Positions 1 to 10,162 of a DNA stretch of 33,214 bases are shown one piece after another (the first letter of the stretch is position 1; every line of letters begins with the position of its first letter). A model generated the notes under the pieces. That model worked only from the letters and a program-made list of their open reading frames with translations. It had not been told where the DNA came from and ran no database searches. The translations under genes were made by a program, and so were the position numbers. The stretch is from positions 1-33,214 of the forward strand of contig JAJSZR010000009.1 of assembly GCA_030262715.1 (NCBI GenBank), written 5' to 3'. This stretch comes from Deltaproteobacteria bacterium. Lineage in GTDB: Bacteria > Desulfobacterota > Dissulfuribacteria > Dissulfuribacterales > UBA3076.

Positions 1-963
<963 letters not shown>

Positions 964-986
964 GTAATTTGATTCCTGCATAGTAA

Positions 987-1901
987 TCAATCTTCTGGCA
1001 ACCCCTCGGACTCGTTGTCTTTCTGTTTAATCTCCAGGGCAAGCGGGTATACCTGGCTCTTAGTCATTCCGGTAAGCCGGACCAAAAGATCCACACTATC
1101 CCTGACTGACACGCTCTTTCCCGAAATCAGGTGCTGAAGCACCTTTCCCACTGCCTCCGGATCATGGCAGGATCTCCCATGTCTTATCTCCTCTGCCCCT
1201 TCTATCACCAAGGTAATCTCACCCCTCACACTCCCCTTTGAAACCTGCTCTATAATACCTGATACTGGGCCGGATATCACAGTTTCGTGTACCTTTGTGA
1301 GCTCCCTGGCCATTACCATCTGTCTATCACCTAAAATGCCCAGAATATCTTCCAGGGTATCAGGCAGGCGATGGGGTGCCTCGAAGAGCACAATCGTGTG
1401 GGGGATTTCTGCCAGTTGCTCAAGGGTCTTTCTTCTCTCAGCCTGCTTGTGCGGAAGAAAACCGGCGAAAAAAAAAGAGCCTGCCGGCATGCCTGCCACG
1501 CTCAATGCCGCAATAACGGCAGATGCCCCTGGTACTGGAATTACGCCAAAGCCTGACTCCCTGACGAGTTTTACCAGGCTTGCACCCGGGTCTGAGAGTG
1601 CAGGGGTGCCGGCTTCTGATACCAGAGCCACGTCCTTCCCTTTTTCAAGCAAGGTAATGACCTTTTTGGCGCTGGTCCTTTCATTGTGCTTATGGCAGCT
1701 CAAGAGGCCGGCCTTGACGCCCAGATGAGCAAGAAGCTTTCTGGTACTCCTTGTATCTTCTGCCGCGACAAGAGATACCTGGCCTAGGACCTCTTTGGCC
1801 CTTATACTTATGTCTTTAAGATTGCCAATGGGAGTGCCTACTATGTAAAGAGCCCCTTTATTTGGTGATTTTGTGATTTTGTGATTTTGTGATTTAATCA
1901 C
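987..1901 (-). CDS. rsmI: 16S rRNA (cytidine(1402)-2'-O)-methyltransferase
   Basis: RsmI is an S-adenosylmethionine-dependent enzyme of the tetrapyrrole methylase fold that 2'-O-methylates C1402 in the ribosomal decoding centre. Hallmarks are LYIVGTPIGNLKDIS near the N-terminus, AAEDTRSTRKLL, LLSCHKHNE, VSEAGTPALSDPG and the PVPGASAVIAALS stretch. The start is a GTG at 1901-1899 that overlaps the end of the upstream CDP-alcohol phosphatidyltransferase by 8 bp; no ATG precedes the conserved core. Residues 2-14 (IKSQNHKITKSPN) come from an octamer repeat and not from the family core. Length (304 residues) is slightly above the usual ~285 for that reason. A strong Shine-Dalgarno sequence is lacking, so translational coupling to the upstream gene is likely. 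Confidence 0.95.
   Translation of the reverse strand: MIKSQNHKITKSPNKGALYIVGTPIGNLKDISIRAKEVLGQVSLVAAEDTRSTRKLLAHLGVKAGLLSCHKHNERTSAKKVITLLEKGKDVALVSEAGTPALSDPGASLVKLVRESGFGVIPVPGASAVIAALSVAGMPAGSFFFAGFLPHKQAERRKTLEQLAEIPHTIVLFEAPHRLPDTLEDILGILGDRQMVMARELTKVHETVISGPVSGIIEQVSKGSVRGEITLVIEGAEEIRHGRSCHDPEAVGKVLQHLISGKSVSVRDSVDLLVRLTGMTKSQVYPLALEIKQKDNESEGLPED
1865..1896. repeat. Tandem octamer repeat (four units) in the rsmI 5' end
   Basis: GTGATTTT occurs three times in a row (1865-1888), followed by GTGATTTA (1889-1896). It encodes the variable N-terminus of RsmI on the minus strand and also contains the stop codon of the upstream gene. It is related to the TGATTTGG repeats at neighbouring gene joints. 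Confidence 0.9.
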
Positions 1902-2490
1902 TTGATTGTCTGTATACGTAAATAATGCGCTGAAGGGCGGTTATATGTGTAAAGACTGCAAGAATTACCAGGATTGGATAAATCCATCCGAAGATAAGGC
2001 CCACAGCAAAGAGAAACAGACGTTCAAACCTGGTAAGGACTCCCACCTTACAGCTAAAGCCCAGGGCCTCAGCCCTTGCCCTGGTATAGCTGACAAGGAG
2101 AGACCCGGTCATTGCGGCAAGTACAAGGGCCGCTTCGACCAACCCGCCCTGCCTGTGTAGCATCAGATAGGCCATCAGCCCCAAAAAGAGAAAGAATTCA
2201 GCATACCTGTCCACTGTTGAGTCAAGAAAGGCGCCAAAGGGACTGACCTGTCCCTGCTCCCTGGCAAGCAGTCCGTCAACAGCATCCAGAGGCCCGAATA
2301 CGGCAAGCAGCCAACCGGCAGCAGCCGGATGCCCCATGCCAAGTACTAGGCCGCTTGCTCCATAGGCAATAAGACCTATGATGCTGACCATATTTGGAGA
2401 AAGACCGAGCCATCCCAAAAAACGGGCCACTAAAAGCAGATAGGGCTTGAACCGGTCACGGCACCAATCACTGAAAGACCAATTAATCAC
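1894..2490 (-). CDS. CDP-alcohol phosphatidyltransferase family protein
   Basis: This integral membrane enzyme transfers a phosphoalcohol from a CDP-linked lipid or alcohol. The full family signature D-x2-D-G-x2-A-R-x8-G-x3-D-x3-D is present at residues 69-94 (D69, D72, G73, A76, R77, G86, D90, D94), which includes the metal ligands and the catalytic aspartate. Hydrophobic segments at about 16-28, 34-66, 96-110, 117-135 and 155-190 suggest five or six membrane helices. At 198 residues it matches PgsA-like and archaetidylinositol-phosphate-synthase-like members, so phosphatidylglycerophosphate or phosphatidylinositol-phosphate synthesis are both possible; the alcohol acceptor cannot be read from the sequence. 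It lies between ileS and rsmI in the same direction and overlaps rsmI by 8 bp. Confidence 0.9.
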   Translation of the reverse strand: MINWSFSDWCRDRFKPYLLLVARFLGWLGLSPNMVSIIGLIAYGASGLVLGMGHPAAAGWLLAVFGPLDAVDGLLAREQGQVSPFGAFLDSTVDRYAEFFLFLGLMAYLMLHRQGGLVEAALVLAAMTGSLLVSYTRARAEALGFSCKVGVLTRFERLFLFAVGLIFGWIYPILVILAVFTHITALQRIIYVYRQSSD

Positions 2491-2679
2491 TCAATCACCA
2501 AATTTTTAGAGCTGTGCGGTTAGCTTTTAGCGGTTAGCTTTTAGCTTAATAACCCGTTTTTGTACAAAGTTTTTACCTAATAGCTAATGGCTAATGGCTA
2601 ATGGCTGGCATCCGTCTATGTTGAAAAAGTGTAAACTACAAAATGAAGGATGCCCAGCAAATTCACTCAATCACCAAAT
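2487..2679. repeat. Paired 17-bp repeats flanking the ileS-phosphatidyltransferase gap
   Basis: TCACTCAATCACCAAAT occurs at 2487-2503, at the start of the phosphatidyltransferase gene, and again at 2663-2679, covering the ileS stop codon. The two direct copies bracket a 160-bp gap that holds the period-7 TTAGC element. Both copies belong to the TGATTTGG family seen inside the kdsB and rsmI starts. Confidence 0.85.
2516..2603. repeat. Period-7 TTAGC hairpin element, copy 1
   Basis: The left arm has GCGGTTAGCTTTTA twice in tandem (2516-2543). The right arm has GCTAATG three times (2583-2603). Read as reverse complement the right arm is again TTAGCNN with a 7-bp period, so the arms can form a long imperfect hairpin around a ~40-bp centre. 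A related element lies at 25424-25558 and shares centre sequence (TACAAA-G/C-TTT, then ACCTA). It is noncoding. Confidence 0.8.
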
Positions 2680-5491
2680 CACTTAATACTCCTGCGCATC
2701 GGCCACACACATCAGGCCATGAAGGGTCTTTGCCCACATCTTCACTCCATGTCCAACACCTGGCGCACTTTTCACCCGGTGCCTGGATGACCTTGATAGC
2801 AAGCCCTTCTATCTCATCGCTCTGCCATACAGCACTATCTCCTGGATCGAATTCCTCGCTCAAGTCAAGCTGGGAGACAATGGTAATAGTCCTTAGTATT
2901 TCCCTATGTCCTTCCAGAAAGTCTGCCATATCTTCCAAAGGATTTATCAGGACCTTGGCATCCAGGGCAAGGCCTATCCGTTTTTCCTTTCTGGCAAGCT
3001 CCAGTGCCTTTGTAACCTCTCCCCGGATTTGCCATAGGAGTTCCCATTCAGCATTGAACGATTTATCAATGGAAATGGGCGGGGGGTCAGGCAACTCAGC
3101 CAGAAAAACACTCTCAGTCTCAACACCGGACAAGTGGCTCCAGGCCTCCTCGGCAGTAAATGAAAGTATCGGGGCCATAAGAAGCAATATATCATGGACA
3201 ATACGATAGATGGCTGTCTGGGCGGAGCGACGGATACGGCCCTCCGGATGCTCACAGTAGAGCCTGTCTTTTAAGATATCCAGGTAGAGGGCGCTCAGGT
3301 CAACTATACAGAACTGTTGTATCTGGTGGAATACAACGTGGAACTTAAACTCCTTGTAGGCAAACTTGACCCTCTCAGTTATTTCTCCAAGCCTCACCAG
3401 GGCCCAGCGATCAAGGGCCTCCAGTTGGTCAAAATCCAAAGAGTGCTTTTCCGGATCAAAGTCAGACAGATTGCTGAGGAGATAACGGATGGTGTTGCGG
3501 ATCTTCCTGTAGGCCTCAGTCAGGCGCTGGAGTATCTCGTTTGAGATCTTTATGTCATCCTGGTAGTCCTCTGCTGAGACCCAGAGCCTCAGCACCTCTG
3601 CTCCATATTTCTTGATGACATCAGCCGGTGGGATAACATTGCCCACTGACTTGGACATCTTCTTCCCCTCCCCATCCACAACAAAACCATGGGTAAGCAC
3701 TGCCTCGTAAGGTGCCTGGTGTCTGGTTGCCACACTGGTAAGAAGTGAGCTCTGGAACCATCCTCTGTGCTGATCACTTCCTTCCAGATAAAGGGCAGCC
3801 GGAGAGGAAAGCCCTTTCCGGGTCTCCAGGACCGCTGCATGGCTCACCCCTGAATCGAACCAGACATCCAGTATATCGATTTCCTTGCGAACTATTGTAC
3901 CGCCGCACTTAGGACAGACAGTCCCAGGAGGGAGGAATTCCTCTGCCTCCCTTGCAAACCATGTATCAGAGCCTTCTTTTTCAAAGATTTCTACCAGGTG
4001 ATTCGCTATTGCCTGGTCCATTACAGTTTCTCCGCAATCCTCACAATTAAGGACCGTTATGGGGACACCCCAGGCCCTCTGTCTGGAAATGCACCAATCA
4101 GGCCTGGCCTCTATCATTCCGTAAATACGCTCTTTTCCCCATTCCGGGATCCATTTGACTGTCTCTATGGCGCGCAGGGCCTCTTCACGCAACGCCCCTG
4201 CATCCATGGAGATAAACCACTGTGCGGTCGCTCGAAAGATTACCGGCTTTTTGCAGCGCCAGCAGTGGGGATAGCTGTGCTCAATGGTCTCATGAGCCAC
4301 AAGACTGCCCTTATCCCGCAACATTTCAACAATCTTGTCATTTGCATTAAAGATGTTTTCACCTGCGAATTCCTTTACCTCTGATGTAAACCTGCCGTGG
4401 TCATCCACAGGGGAATAGATATCAAGGCCGTATTTAATACCGCTTTCATAGTCATCCGCTCCGTGGCCCGGAGCTGTGTGAACACAGCCTGTGCCTGTAT
4501 CCAGCGTGACATAAGGGGCGATAATAAGGAGACTATCCCTTTCAAGGAATGGGTGCTTTACATGCATTCCTTCAATATCTCCGCCCCTGAATGTACCAAG
4601 GACTCTGGCATCTTTCTGCTCAAGACCGGCGGCAATCAAAGTAGAAAGCAGCCTCCCCTCTGCCAGTATCCAGACTTCTTTTGCCCCCCCAACCCGGACC
4701 TCAGCAGCCACGTAGTCATAGTCAGGGTACAGTGCCACTGCCAGGTTGGCAGGCAGAGTCCAGGGAGTGGTGGTCCAGATGAGCATAAAGGCAGGACCGG
4801 CGAGCATTCCAAAATGCTGTTCAAGCCACTGATTGAGGACATCCCCGGCTGCAAATCTTACCGTAATGGAAGGAGACCTGTGGGGGGCATACTCTACCTC
4901 AGCCTCTGCCAGGGCAGTCACACAGGCAGGACACCAATAGACCGGTTTTTTACTCTTAAAAACATGGCCATCCATAAATATACGGCAGAACTCTCTACAG
5001 ATGGAGGCCTCGTAGTCATAGGTCATTGTGAGATAAGGATTGTCCCAGTCCCCCAATACTCCCAGTCTTGAGAATTCTTCTTTCTGTATGCGTACGAATT
5101 TTTCCGCATATCGCCGGCACGCTTTACGCACGGCCAACTTGCTCATCTCAAACCTCTTGGATCCCAAGTCTTTCTCCACATTATGCTCGATGGGCAGCCC
5201 GTGGCAGTCCCAACCCGGTATATACGGGGTATCAAACCCCATCATATGTTGAGATTTTACGATTATGTCCTTCAGGACCTTGTTGATCGCATGACCCAGG
5301 TGTATACGGCCATTTGCATAGGGAGGACCGTCATGAAGTATGAAAAGGGGACGTCCCTTTCCCTGATCTCTCAGTTGCCCATAAAGGTCCATGGCCTTCC
5401 AGCGCTTGAGCATTTCAGGCTCCCGCTGAGCGAGATTTGCCTTCATTGGAAAGCGTGTCTTGGGAAGGCTTAGTGTCTTTTTGTAGTCCAT
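2663..5491 (-). CDS. ileS: Isoleucine--tRNA ligase
   Basis: IleS charges tRNA-Ile in the cytosol and edits mischarged valine. It is a class I synthetase of 942 residues, the normal bacterial length. The HIGH-type motif is at 64-67 (HLGH, within PPYANGRIHLGHA), and the KMSKS loop is at 611-615. The CP1 editing domain carries the usual TTTPWTLPANLAV and DTGTGCVHTAPGHG segments. A C-terminal zinc site is complete (C909, C912, C929, C932). The ATG at 5491-5489 starts directly before the family N-terminus (DYKKTLSLPKTRFPMKANL). The stop codon lies inside a copy of the intergenic TGATTTGG repeat. It is followed 172 bp later by the phosphatidyltransferase gene on the same strand. Confidence 0.98.
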   Translation of the reverse strand: MDYKKTLSLPKTRFPMKANLAQREPEMLKRWKAMDLYGQLRDQGKGRPLFILHDGPPYANGRIHLGHAINKVLKDIIVKSQHMMGFDTPYIPGWDCHGLPIEHNVEKDLGSKRFEMSKLAVRKACRRYAEKFVRIQKEEFSRLGVLGDWDNPYLTMTYDYEASICREFCRIFMDGHVFKSKKPVYWCPACVTALAEAEVEYAPHRSPSITVRFAAGDVLNQWLEQHFGMLAGPAFMLIWTTTPWTLPANLAVALYPDYDYVAAEVRVGGAKEVWILAEGRLLSTLIAAGLEQKDARVLGTFRGGDIEGMHVKHPFLERDSLLIIAPYVTLDTGTGCVHTAPGHGADDYESGIKYGLDIYSPVDDHGRFTSEVKEFAGENIFNANDKIVEMLRDKGSLVAHETIEHSYPHCWRCKKPVIFRATAQWFISMDAGALREEALRAIETVKWIPEWGKERIYGMIEARPDWCISRQRAWGVPITVLNCEDCGETVMDQAIANHLVEIFEKEGSDTWFAREAEEFLPPGTVCPKCGGTIVRKEIDILDVWFDSGVSHAAVLETRKGLSSPAALYLEGSDQHRGWFQSSLLTSVATRHQAPYEAVLTHGFVVDGEGKKMSKSVGNVIPPADVIKKYGAEVLRLWVSAEDYQDDIKISNEILQRLTEAYRKIRNTIRYLLSNLSDFDPEKHSLDFDQLEALDRWALVRLGEITERVKFAYKEFKFHVVFHQIQQFCIVDLSALYLDILKDRLYCEHPEGRIRRSAQTAIYRIVHDILLLMAPILSFTAEEAWSHLSGVETESVFLAELPDPPPISIDKSFNAEWELLWQIRGEVTKALELARKEKRIGLALDAKVLINPLEDMADFLEGHREILRTITIVSQLDLSEEFDPGDSAVWQSDEIEGLAIKVIQAPGEKCARCWTWSEDVGKDPSWPDVCGRCAGVLSDLVIE

Positions 5492-5551
5492 TGTTCAATC
5501 CTTAGGTATTGTTTAGGCAAATTTTCGGGCCATCTTACACCAGCCTTAATC

Positions 5552-6838
5552 CTACCTCAAATATGGATTAAAATAGCCGAACCGGAGTTCGGGAAACCGC
5601 TTTTTGAGTATTGTTACCATACCCCTTATCCCTGTCCGGTGACCTGTATATTCATAGCCGATGCCATCCAAATACCAGTCAGGATCAATGCTGTGATTTC
5701 TGAGCTGGATGAGATCAAGGCCCAGTTCCTCTATCAGGTCCGAGAGCCGGTCAATCTCTGCCATCTCATCCGTAAGACCCGGCAGGACAAACAGATTGAT
5801 GGAGACAAAGCGTCCTGCCTCCTTCATAATCCTCCATGAAGCCAGCACATCATTTTGATCATAGCCCTTGGGCCGGAAATAGGCATGATAATAGTCTCTG
5901 CGAGTACTGTTTATGCTGATCCTCATGCTGTCAAGCCCTGCAGAAATCAGGCTTTGCGCTTTTTCCGGAAGGCTGGCATTGGTGTTGAGATTAATAGTCC
6001 CTTTATTGGTCTCCTCTCTTATCTTGATCACCGACTGCTCCAGCAGCTTTGCCTGAAGCAGAGGTTCTCCCTCGCATCCCTGTCCAAAGCTCACCACGGG
6101 TCTCTGGGCCTTTTTAAAATGGGGGACCGCAACCCCTGCAACTTCTTCTGCTGTGGGTACAAAGGTAATCCTGTCCTGGCTGGCAGGAGGCACGCCCCCT
6201 GATTGCAATGATATACATCCCAGACAGGCTGCATTACAGATGGGTGAAGTGGGGAGAGGGGCCTCCCACCTTCCCAGGAAAAGATTTTTTGCAGCAGGAC
6301 ACCCATAGGTGAGACTGCATCTTCCCAGGTGTTGTATTAGCCGGTTTTCCTTATTCTTTTTAAGCATGGCAATGGTCTTTTTACGGACTTGTTCAGGACG
6401 AAAGTTGGAAAAATCCTGGCGTGTATCAGGATCACTCCTGAAGCCTGCTGCCCAGAAATACCCCTTCCACCAGCCAACGGCAGTATAAGCAAAGAGGGGC
6501 AGAGGAGGAAGATCGGAACTTGACCTGTAGAAGGCGGCAAGAGCAGTCTGGGTATAGGCAGGGGCCATAAAAGCAGCAACCGCCCGGGCTTTCCCTTTGG
6601 CATTGGCAGGATCCTCATCCAGCACTATCATTTCGTCCCGGTCCTGGTCCCAACCCACAGGCTGGCGATCAGGCAGCACAAAAAGCTCACTCCCCTCAGG
6701 CAGGGGAATGAGATCCTTAAGGTCTAGCGGATACAAGACACGGCCGCTCTTTCCTGCCATCTTGAGTTCAGGCAAGTCGTATATCTGGCCTTCAGAGTCT
6801 GCGTAGACCATAGAGGGCATTTTACTCGGATGTCTCAT
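5552..6838 (-). CDS. Radical SAM protein with long N-terminal extension
   Basis: A 428-residue radical SAM enzyme. The [4Fe-4S]-binding CX3CX2C motif is C201-x3-C205-x2-C208 (CNAACLGC), followed by a glycine-rich SAM-binding stretch (VSFGQGCEGEPLL), an INLNTNASLPEKA strand and an SMRISINSTRRDYYHAYFRP segment typical of AslB/PflA-like folds. The motif sits unusually far in: about 200 residues precede it. The N-terminal part has no domain I can name, and it holds two further cysteines (C174, C180) just before the motif. The C-terminal part lacks an evident SPASM cysteine cluster. Substrate and pathway are unknown. It starts at an ATG (6838-6836) without a clear Shine-Dalgarno sequence and lies 60 bp upstream of ileS on the same strand, downstream of the N-ATPase operon. 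Confidence 0.88.
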   Translation of the reverse strand: MRHPSKMPSMVYADSEGQIYDLPELKMAGKSGRVLYPLDLKDLIPLPEGSELFVLPDRQPVGWDQDRDEMIVLDEDPANAKGKARAVAAFMAPAYTQTALAAFYRSSSDLPPLPLFAYTAVGWWKGYFWAAGFRSDPDTRQDFSNFRPEQVRKKTIAMLKKNKENRLIQHLGRCSLTYGCPAAKNLFLGRWEAPLPTSPICNAACLGCISLQSGGVPPASQDRITFVPTAEEVAGVAVPHFKKAQRPVVSFGQGCEGEPLLQAKLLEQSVIKIREETNKGTINLNTNASLPEKAQSLISAGLDSMRISINSTRRDYYHAYFRPKGYDQNDVLASWRIMKEAGRFVSINLFVLPGLTDEMAEIDRLSDLIEELGLDLIQLRNHSIDPDWYLDGIGYEYTGHRTGIRGMVTILKKRFPELRFGYFNPYLR

Positions 6839-6937
6839 GATATAAGTCTAAACTGAAACAGCCTTAGTTTGTATATATTTTATGATTTTTGGCTTAACTT
6901 TGAACATACAAGGACATTATGCGGAAAAATGTACTTT

Positions 6938-7822
6938 TTACCACTGCTCTTCCGATCTCAAGGCCTCAAATCCGGAAACAACTTCAAGGAGTTCTTCGTC
7001 GATCTTTTCCTGTCTCAGGGAATTATGCCTGAATGTCAGATCCTCTATCATCTCCCTGGTATTTCTTTCCGCTCTGTGCATGGAAGAGAGCCGTGCAGCG
7101 TTTTCTGCGCTCATGGAGGCGGCATATCCGTGAAAGAGCGATACGAAAAGGTACTCCCCAATCAACGCAGGGAATATCTCCGGCCACGCCGTCCGATAAA
7201 AAGGAAGACTGCGGCCGGGCCAGCGACCGGTTCCCAGGTTACTGAGCCACGCCTCATCCGGAGGCAACAAAGGCCGCATCTCCTGTTTATATGAAGAACC
7301 GGTAAGTGGCGCATTATAGAACAAGGCCAACCCGGTTTCACCGTACTCCCTGCGCCGGGCTTCAAGCTTCAGCACTGCTTCCTGTACATGGGTAGTGATG
7401 GTGTCTACTGAGGAAGGAAGCAAAAAGAGCTCTTCATAGCCGCCAAAAAACTCTTCCACGAGATCCGCCGTCTTTGCTCCAGCCACCCAGAAACTGATAT
7501 CCTGGTTGCGGTGGTCCAGGCCTGCAAGGGCACGGCCGGCAAAATCGATGATCCTGTCATTGAATTGTCCTGCCAGCCCCTGGTCTGAACCGAAGATAAA
7601 CGCCACCATACTTTTGGACTCAGGTTCGTCCGTCCTGAACGTGTGATTGAGGAGCATTGCACGAAGCCCAAGTTCAACAGCCCGGTAATAATGTTCCAAT
7701 GAAAGAACCGCCTTCTCATACTGGTGGATACTGGCCGCGGCAAGAGATTTCATGGTGCGCACCACCGTTAGCAGATCCTTAGCGCTCTTGATCTTGCGAT
7801 TCAGGTCCTGAAGCGTATCCAT
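6938..7822 (-). CDS. atpG: N-ATPase F1 gamma subunit
   Basis: Gamma is the central rotor stalk that links ATP chemistry in the alpha-beta hexamer to the c-ring. The N-terminal helix [32 protein letters not shown] and the C-terminal helix with RNTREMIEDLTFRHNSLRQEKIDEELLEVVSGFEAL (shown here as family landmarks in parts) pair as the coiled coil. Length is 294 residues, as usual. It is the last gene of the operon; its ATG overlaps the TGA of atpA (TGATG). The last codons (RSEEQW) vary in the family, and they contain a DNA stretch identical to the common Illumina adapter stem, see findings. Identity as an N-ATPase member follows from the operon. Confidence 0.95.
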   Translation of the reverse strand: MDTLQDLNRKIKSAKDLLTVVRTMKSLAAASIHQYEKAVLSLEHYYRAVELGLRAMLLNHTFRTDEPESKSMVAFIFGSDQGLAGQFNDRIIDFAGRALAGLDHRNQDISFWVAGAKTADLVEEFFGGYEELFLLPSSVDTITTHVQEAVLKLEARRREYGETGLALFYNAPLTGSSYKQEMRPLLPPDEAWLSNLGTGRWPGRSLPFYRTAWPEIFPALIGEYLFVSLFHGYAASMSAENAARLSSMHRAERNTREMIEDLTFRHNSLRQEKIDEELLEVVSGFEALRSEEQW

Positions 7823-9345
7823 CAGACACCCTCACCAATGGCCTTTCTTGAAATCAGTGTCATTAAATGCAGATCTTCCTTGGACAACTCCCCGCCTTGT
7901 GCGATCCTGGCGGCGATTTCTGGAATGTTTGATAAGGCCCGGCGCAGCATGCCTTCAGCCTTATCCATGTCTTCTTCATCAATGGAGTCAAGGAGTCCCT
8001 GGTTCACGGCGTGGAGTATCAGCACCTGTTCTGCTGCCGGTACCGGGGCAAACTGCTTCTGTTTAAGGATTGAGCGTACCCTTCGGCCGCGCCGCAGGGT
8101 CTTCCTGGTTCCTTCGTCCAACCTGGTACCAAAGCGCGCAAAGGCCTCCAGTTCCTCGAACTGGGAATAGGACAGACGGAGGTCCCCGGCCACGGCGCGG
8201 TAGGCCGGCAACTGGGCCTTGCCTCCCACCCGTGACACTGACAGGCCCACGTCTATAGCTGGCAACAGACCCTTTCGGAAGAGTTGAGGTGAGAGATAGA
8301 TTTGACCGTCGGTGATGGATATCAGATTTGTAGGGATGTATGCGGACAGGTTCTGTCCCTCGGTCTCAATAATGGGAAAGGCAGTAAGCGTCCCCCCGCC
8401 CAGTTCCTCCCTGAGATGGGTGGCCCGCTCCAGAAGTCTGGAATGGATATAAAAAATGTCTCCTGGGAATGCCTCCCGGCCAGGAGGCCGGCGCAGAAGC
8501 AGAGAAATTTCGCGATAGGCCCTGGCGTGCCGGGTCAAATCATCGTAGACGATCAGAACGTCCCTGCCTTTTTCCATGAAGAATTCAGCCATGGAAGTGG
8601 CAGCATAGGGGGCTATGAATTGAACTCCCGGTGGATCATCGGCTTCAGACATCACCACGGTGGTATATTCCATGGCTCCCAGTTCTGTCAGTCTGGCAAT
8701 AACCCGGGCGATACTGGAGGTACGTTGTCCAATGGCGCAGTAGAAACAGAGAACACCTTTGTCCTTTTGGTTGACGATTGTGTCTGTGGCTATGGCGGTC
8801 TTACCTGTCTGGCGGTCGCCCAGGATAAGCTGGCGCTGTCCCCGGCCGATGGGTATCAGGGCATCGATGACTTTGATCCCGGTCTGAAGAGGCATTGTCA
8901 CAGGAGCGCGGTCAATAATCCGGGGGGCGATCCGTTCCACGGGTCTGCGATGGTAGGTGGAAATGGGGTTCCCTTCGTCTCGTTCTTTCCCGGCGGGATC
9001 AACCACACGGCCTATGAGACCTTCACCCACCGGTACATCCAGCACCCGGTCGGTCCGCTGTACTTCATCACCTGACCGGAGGTGACCATAATCACCAAGA
9101 AGTACTACACCGACTTTCCCTGGATCTATGTTAAGAGCCAGTCCTTTGAGCCCGCCTGGAAAGCCCAGCACCTCTTCACTCTTTACTCCTGGCAGGCCGG
9201 TTACATGGGCGATTCCCTTGCCGATATAAGTCGCCCGGCCGATATACCGGGGAAAGAGTTCCGGTGAGAAACGCTCCACGCCTTTTTCAAAGGCGTCGAA
9301 GGTCTCCTCCAGCATCCCGCCAAGGATCTTGAGTTTTCCATTCAT
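7822..9345 (-). CDS. atpA: N-ATPase F1 alpha subunit
   Basis: Alpha forms the noncatalytic nucleotide sites of the F1 hexamer. The P-loop GDRQTGKT is intact, followed by [34 protein letters not shown] and [19 protein letters not shown], all diagnostic for alpha. I chose the ATG at 9345-9343, giving 507 residues, the usual length; it lies 28 bp after the atpF stop. A longer reading from 9450 would overlap atpF by 77 bp with a sequence that does not look like the family, and an ATG at 9315 is a shorter alternative. No strong Shine-Dalgarno sequence decides the case. The gene follows atpF and overlaps atpG. Confidence 0.96.
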   Translation of the reverse strand: MNGKLKILGGMLEETFDAFEKGVERFSPELFPRYIGRATYIGKGIAHVTGLPGVKSEEVLGFPGGLKGLALNIDPGKVGVVLLGDYGHLRSGDEVQRTDRVLDVPVGEGLIGRVVDPAGKERDEGNPISTYHRRPVERIAPRIIDRAPVTMPLQTGIKVIDALIPIGRGQRQLILGDRQTGKTAIATDTIVNQKDKGVLCFYCAIGQRTSSIARVIARLTELGAMEYTTVVMSEADDPPGVQFIAPYAATSMAEFFMEKGRDVLIVYDDLTRHARAYREISLLLRRPPGREAFPGDIFYIHSRLLERATHLREELGGGTLTAFPIIETEGQNLSAYIPTNLISITDGQIYLSPQLFRKGLLPAIDVGLSVSRVGGKAQLPAYRAVAGDLRLSYSQFEELEAFARFGTRLDEGTRKTLRRGRRVRSILKQKQFAPVPAAEQVLILHAVNQGLLDSIDEEDMDKAEGMLRRALSNIPEIAARIAQGGELSKEDLHLMTLISRKAIGEGV

Positions 9346-9373
9346 GGAGAAAATTGTTGTTTTGCCCTGTTTT

Positions 9374-10159
9374 TCATCCAACCTCCCCTTCCACGGGAGT
9401 ATGTGCCGCAACCTGTGTGATAACGTCGGACACATTTCTTTCCAGAGCATCCAGGTACTCTTCGGTTCCCCAGGAAAGTCGCAAGCCGCCTATGCGTATG
9501 AGGACCTCCAAAGCCATATCAGTATCCGTTTCATACTTGACCTCTGCCTTGTCGCCGCAGACCGACCGCAGAACACGCGTCAATCCTCTTTTAAGGGAAT
9601 CTTCCAGGTCAAAGGACGATTCCACCCTGATCTCCTCTTCCTGTGCCATTTTTGCGCATCTGGCCCGGTCCTTGTTATTCAGTGTGTCAAGGCGCCTGGT
9701 AAATACCCTGACCAATGCCTTGCCCAGATCTTCATCAGTAAGATCCTTTAAGGCCATCCGGAGAATGCGTATGATTTCCGAGCTGACCAGCCCCTTGAGC
9801 CGGTCCATAAAATTCCTTTGCTCCCTTGCCAGGGCATCCTGCCAGGCAATGCGGGATTGCTCTGTATCCGACCTGGCCTCTGCCAGAAGCTCCTTTCTGA
9901 GCTTCTCTATCTCTTCCTCAACCAGCCTGGTGCGCTCTTCTTTTGCCTGTTCAAATTTCAGGACCTTTTCACGGTATTTTTCATCTTCTGCCTTGGCCTC
10001 AGCCATTCTCCGATCAGCTTCCTTAAGCCTCTCCGCTACTGACCTCTCTCGCCTGTCCATGGCACTCAGGATAGGTGCGTAGAGAAAGTGCTTCAAGAGC
10101 CAGATCAGGACCAGAAAGTTTATTGCCTGGGCGACTACCGTGAACCAGTCAATAAGCAC
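9374..10159 (-). CDS. atpF: N-ATPase Fo b subunit, long form
   Basis: The b subunit is the peripheral stator stalk. One N-terminal membrane helix (about residues 6-28, [19 protein letters not shown]) is followed by a long charged coiled coil (about 35-130) and a C-terminal domain to residue 261. Ordinary b subunits have ~160 residues and a separate delta subunit; here no delta gene exists, and the extra C-terminal ~100 residues probably take its place, as described for N-ATPases. The start is a GTG at 10159-10157, 3 bp after the atpE stop, and it precedes the membrane helix directly. Confidence 0.94.
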   Translation of the reverse strand: MLIDWFTVVAQAINFLVLIWLLKHFLYAPILSAMDRRERSVAERLKEADRRMAEAKAEDEKYREKVLKFEQAKEERTRLVEEEIEKLRKELLAEARSDTEQSRIAWQDALAREQRNFMDRLKGLVSSEIIRILRMALKDLTDEDLGKALVRVFTRRLDTLNNKDRARCAKMAQEEEIRVESSFDLEDSLKRGLTRVLRSVCGDKAEVKYETDTDMALEVLIRIGGLRLSWGTEEYLDALERNVSDVITQVAAHTPVEGEVG

Positions 10160-10162
10160 CGC

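Noticed and set aside
4397-5071. 224-codon open frame on the plus strand
   Set aside because: It lies wholly antisense to ileS, whose product is conserved throughout; the antisense product has no recognisable domain.
8302-9075. 257-codon open frame on the plus strand
   Set aside because: Antisense shadow of the conserved core of atpA.
9354-10082. 242-codon serine-rich open frame on the plus strand
   Set aside because: Antisense to the atpF coiled coil; the serine-rich composition is what the complement of that charged helix gives.
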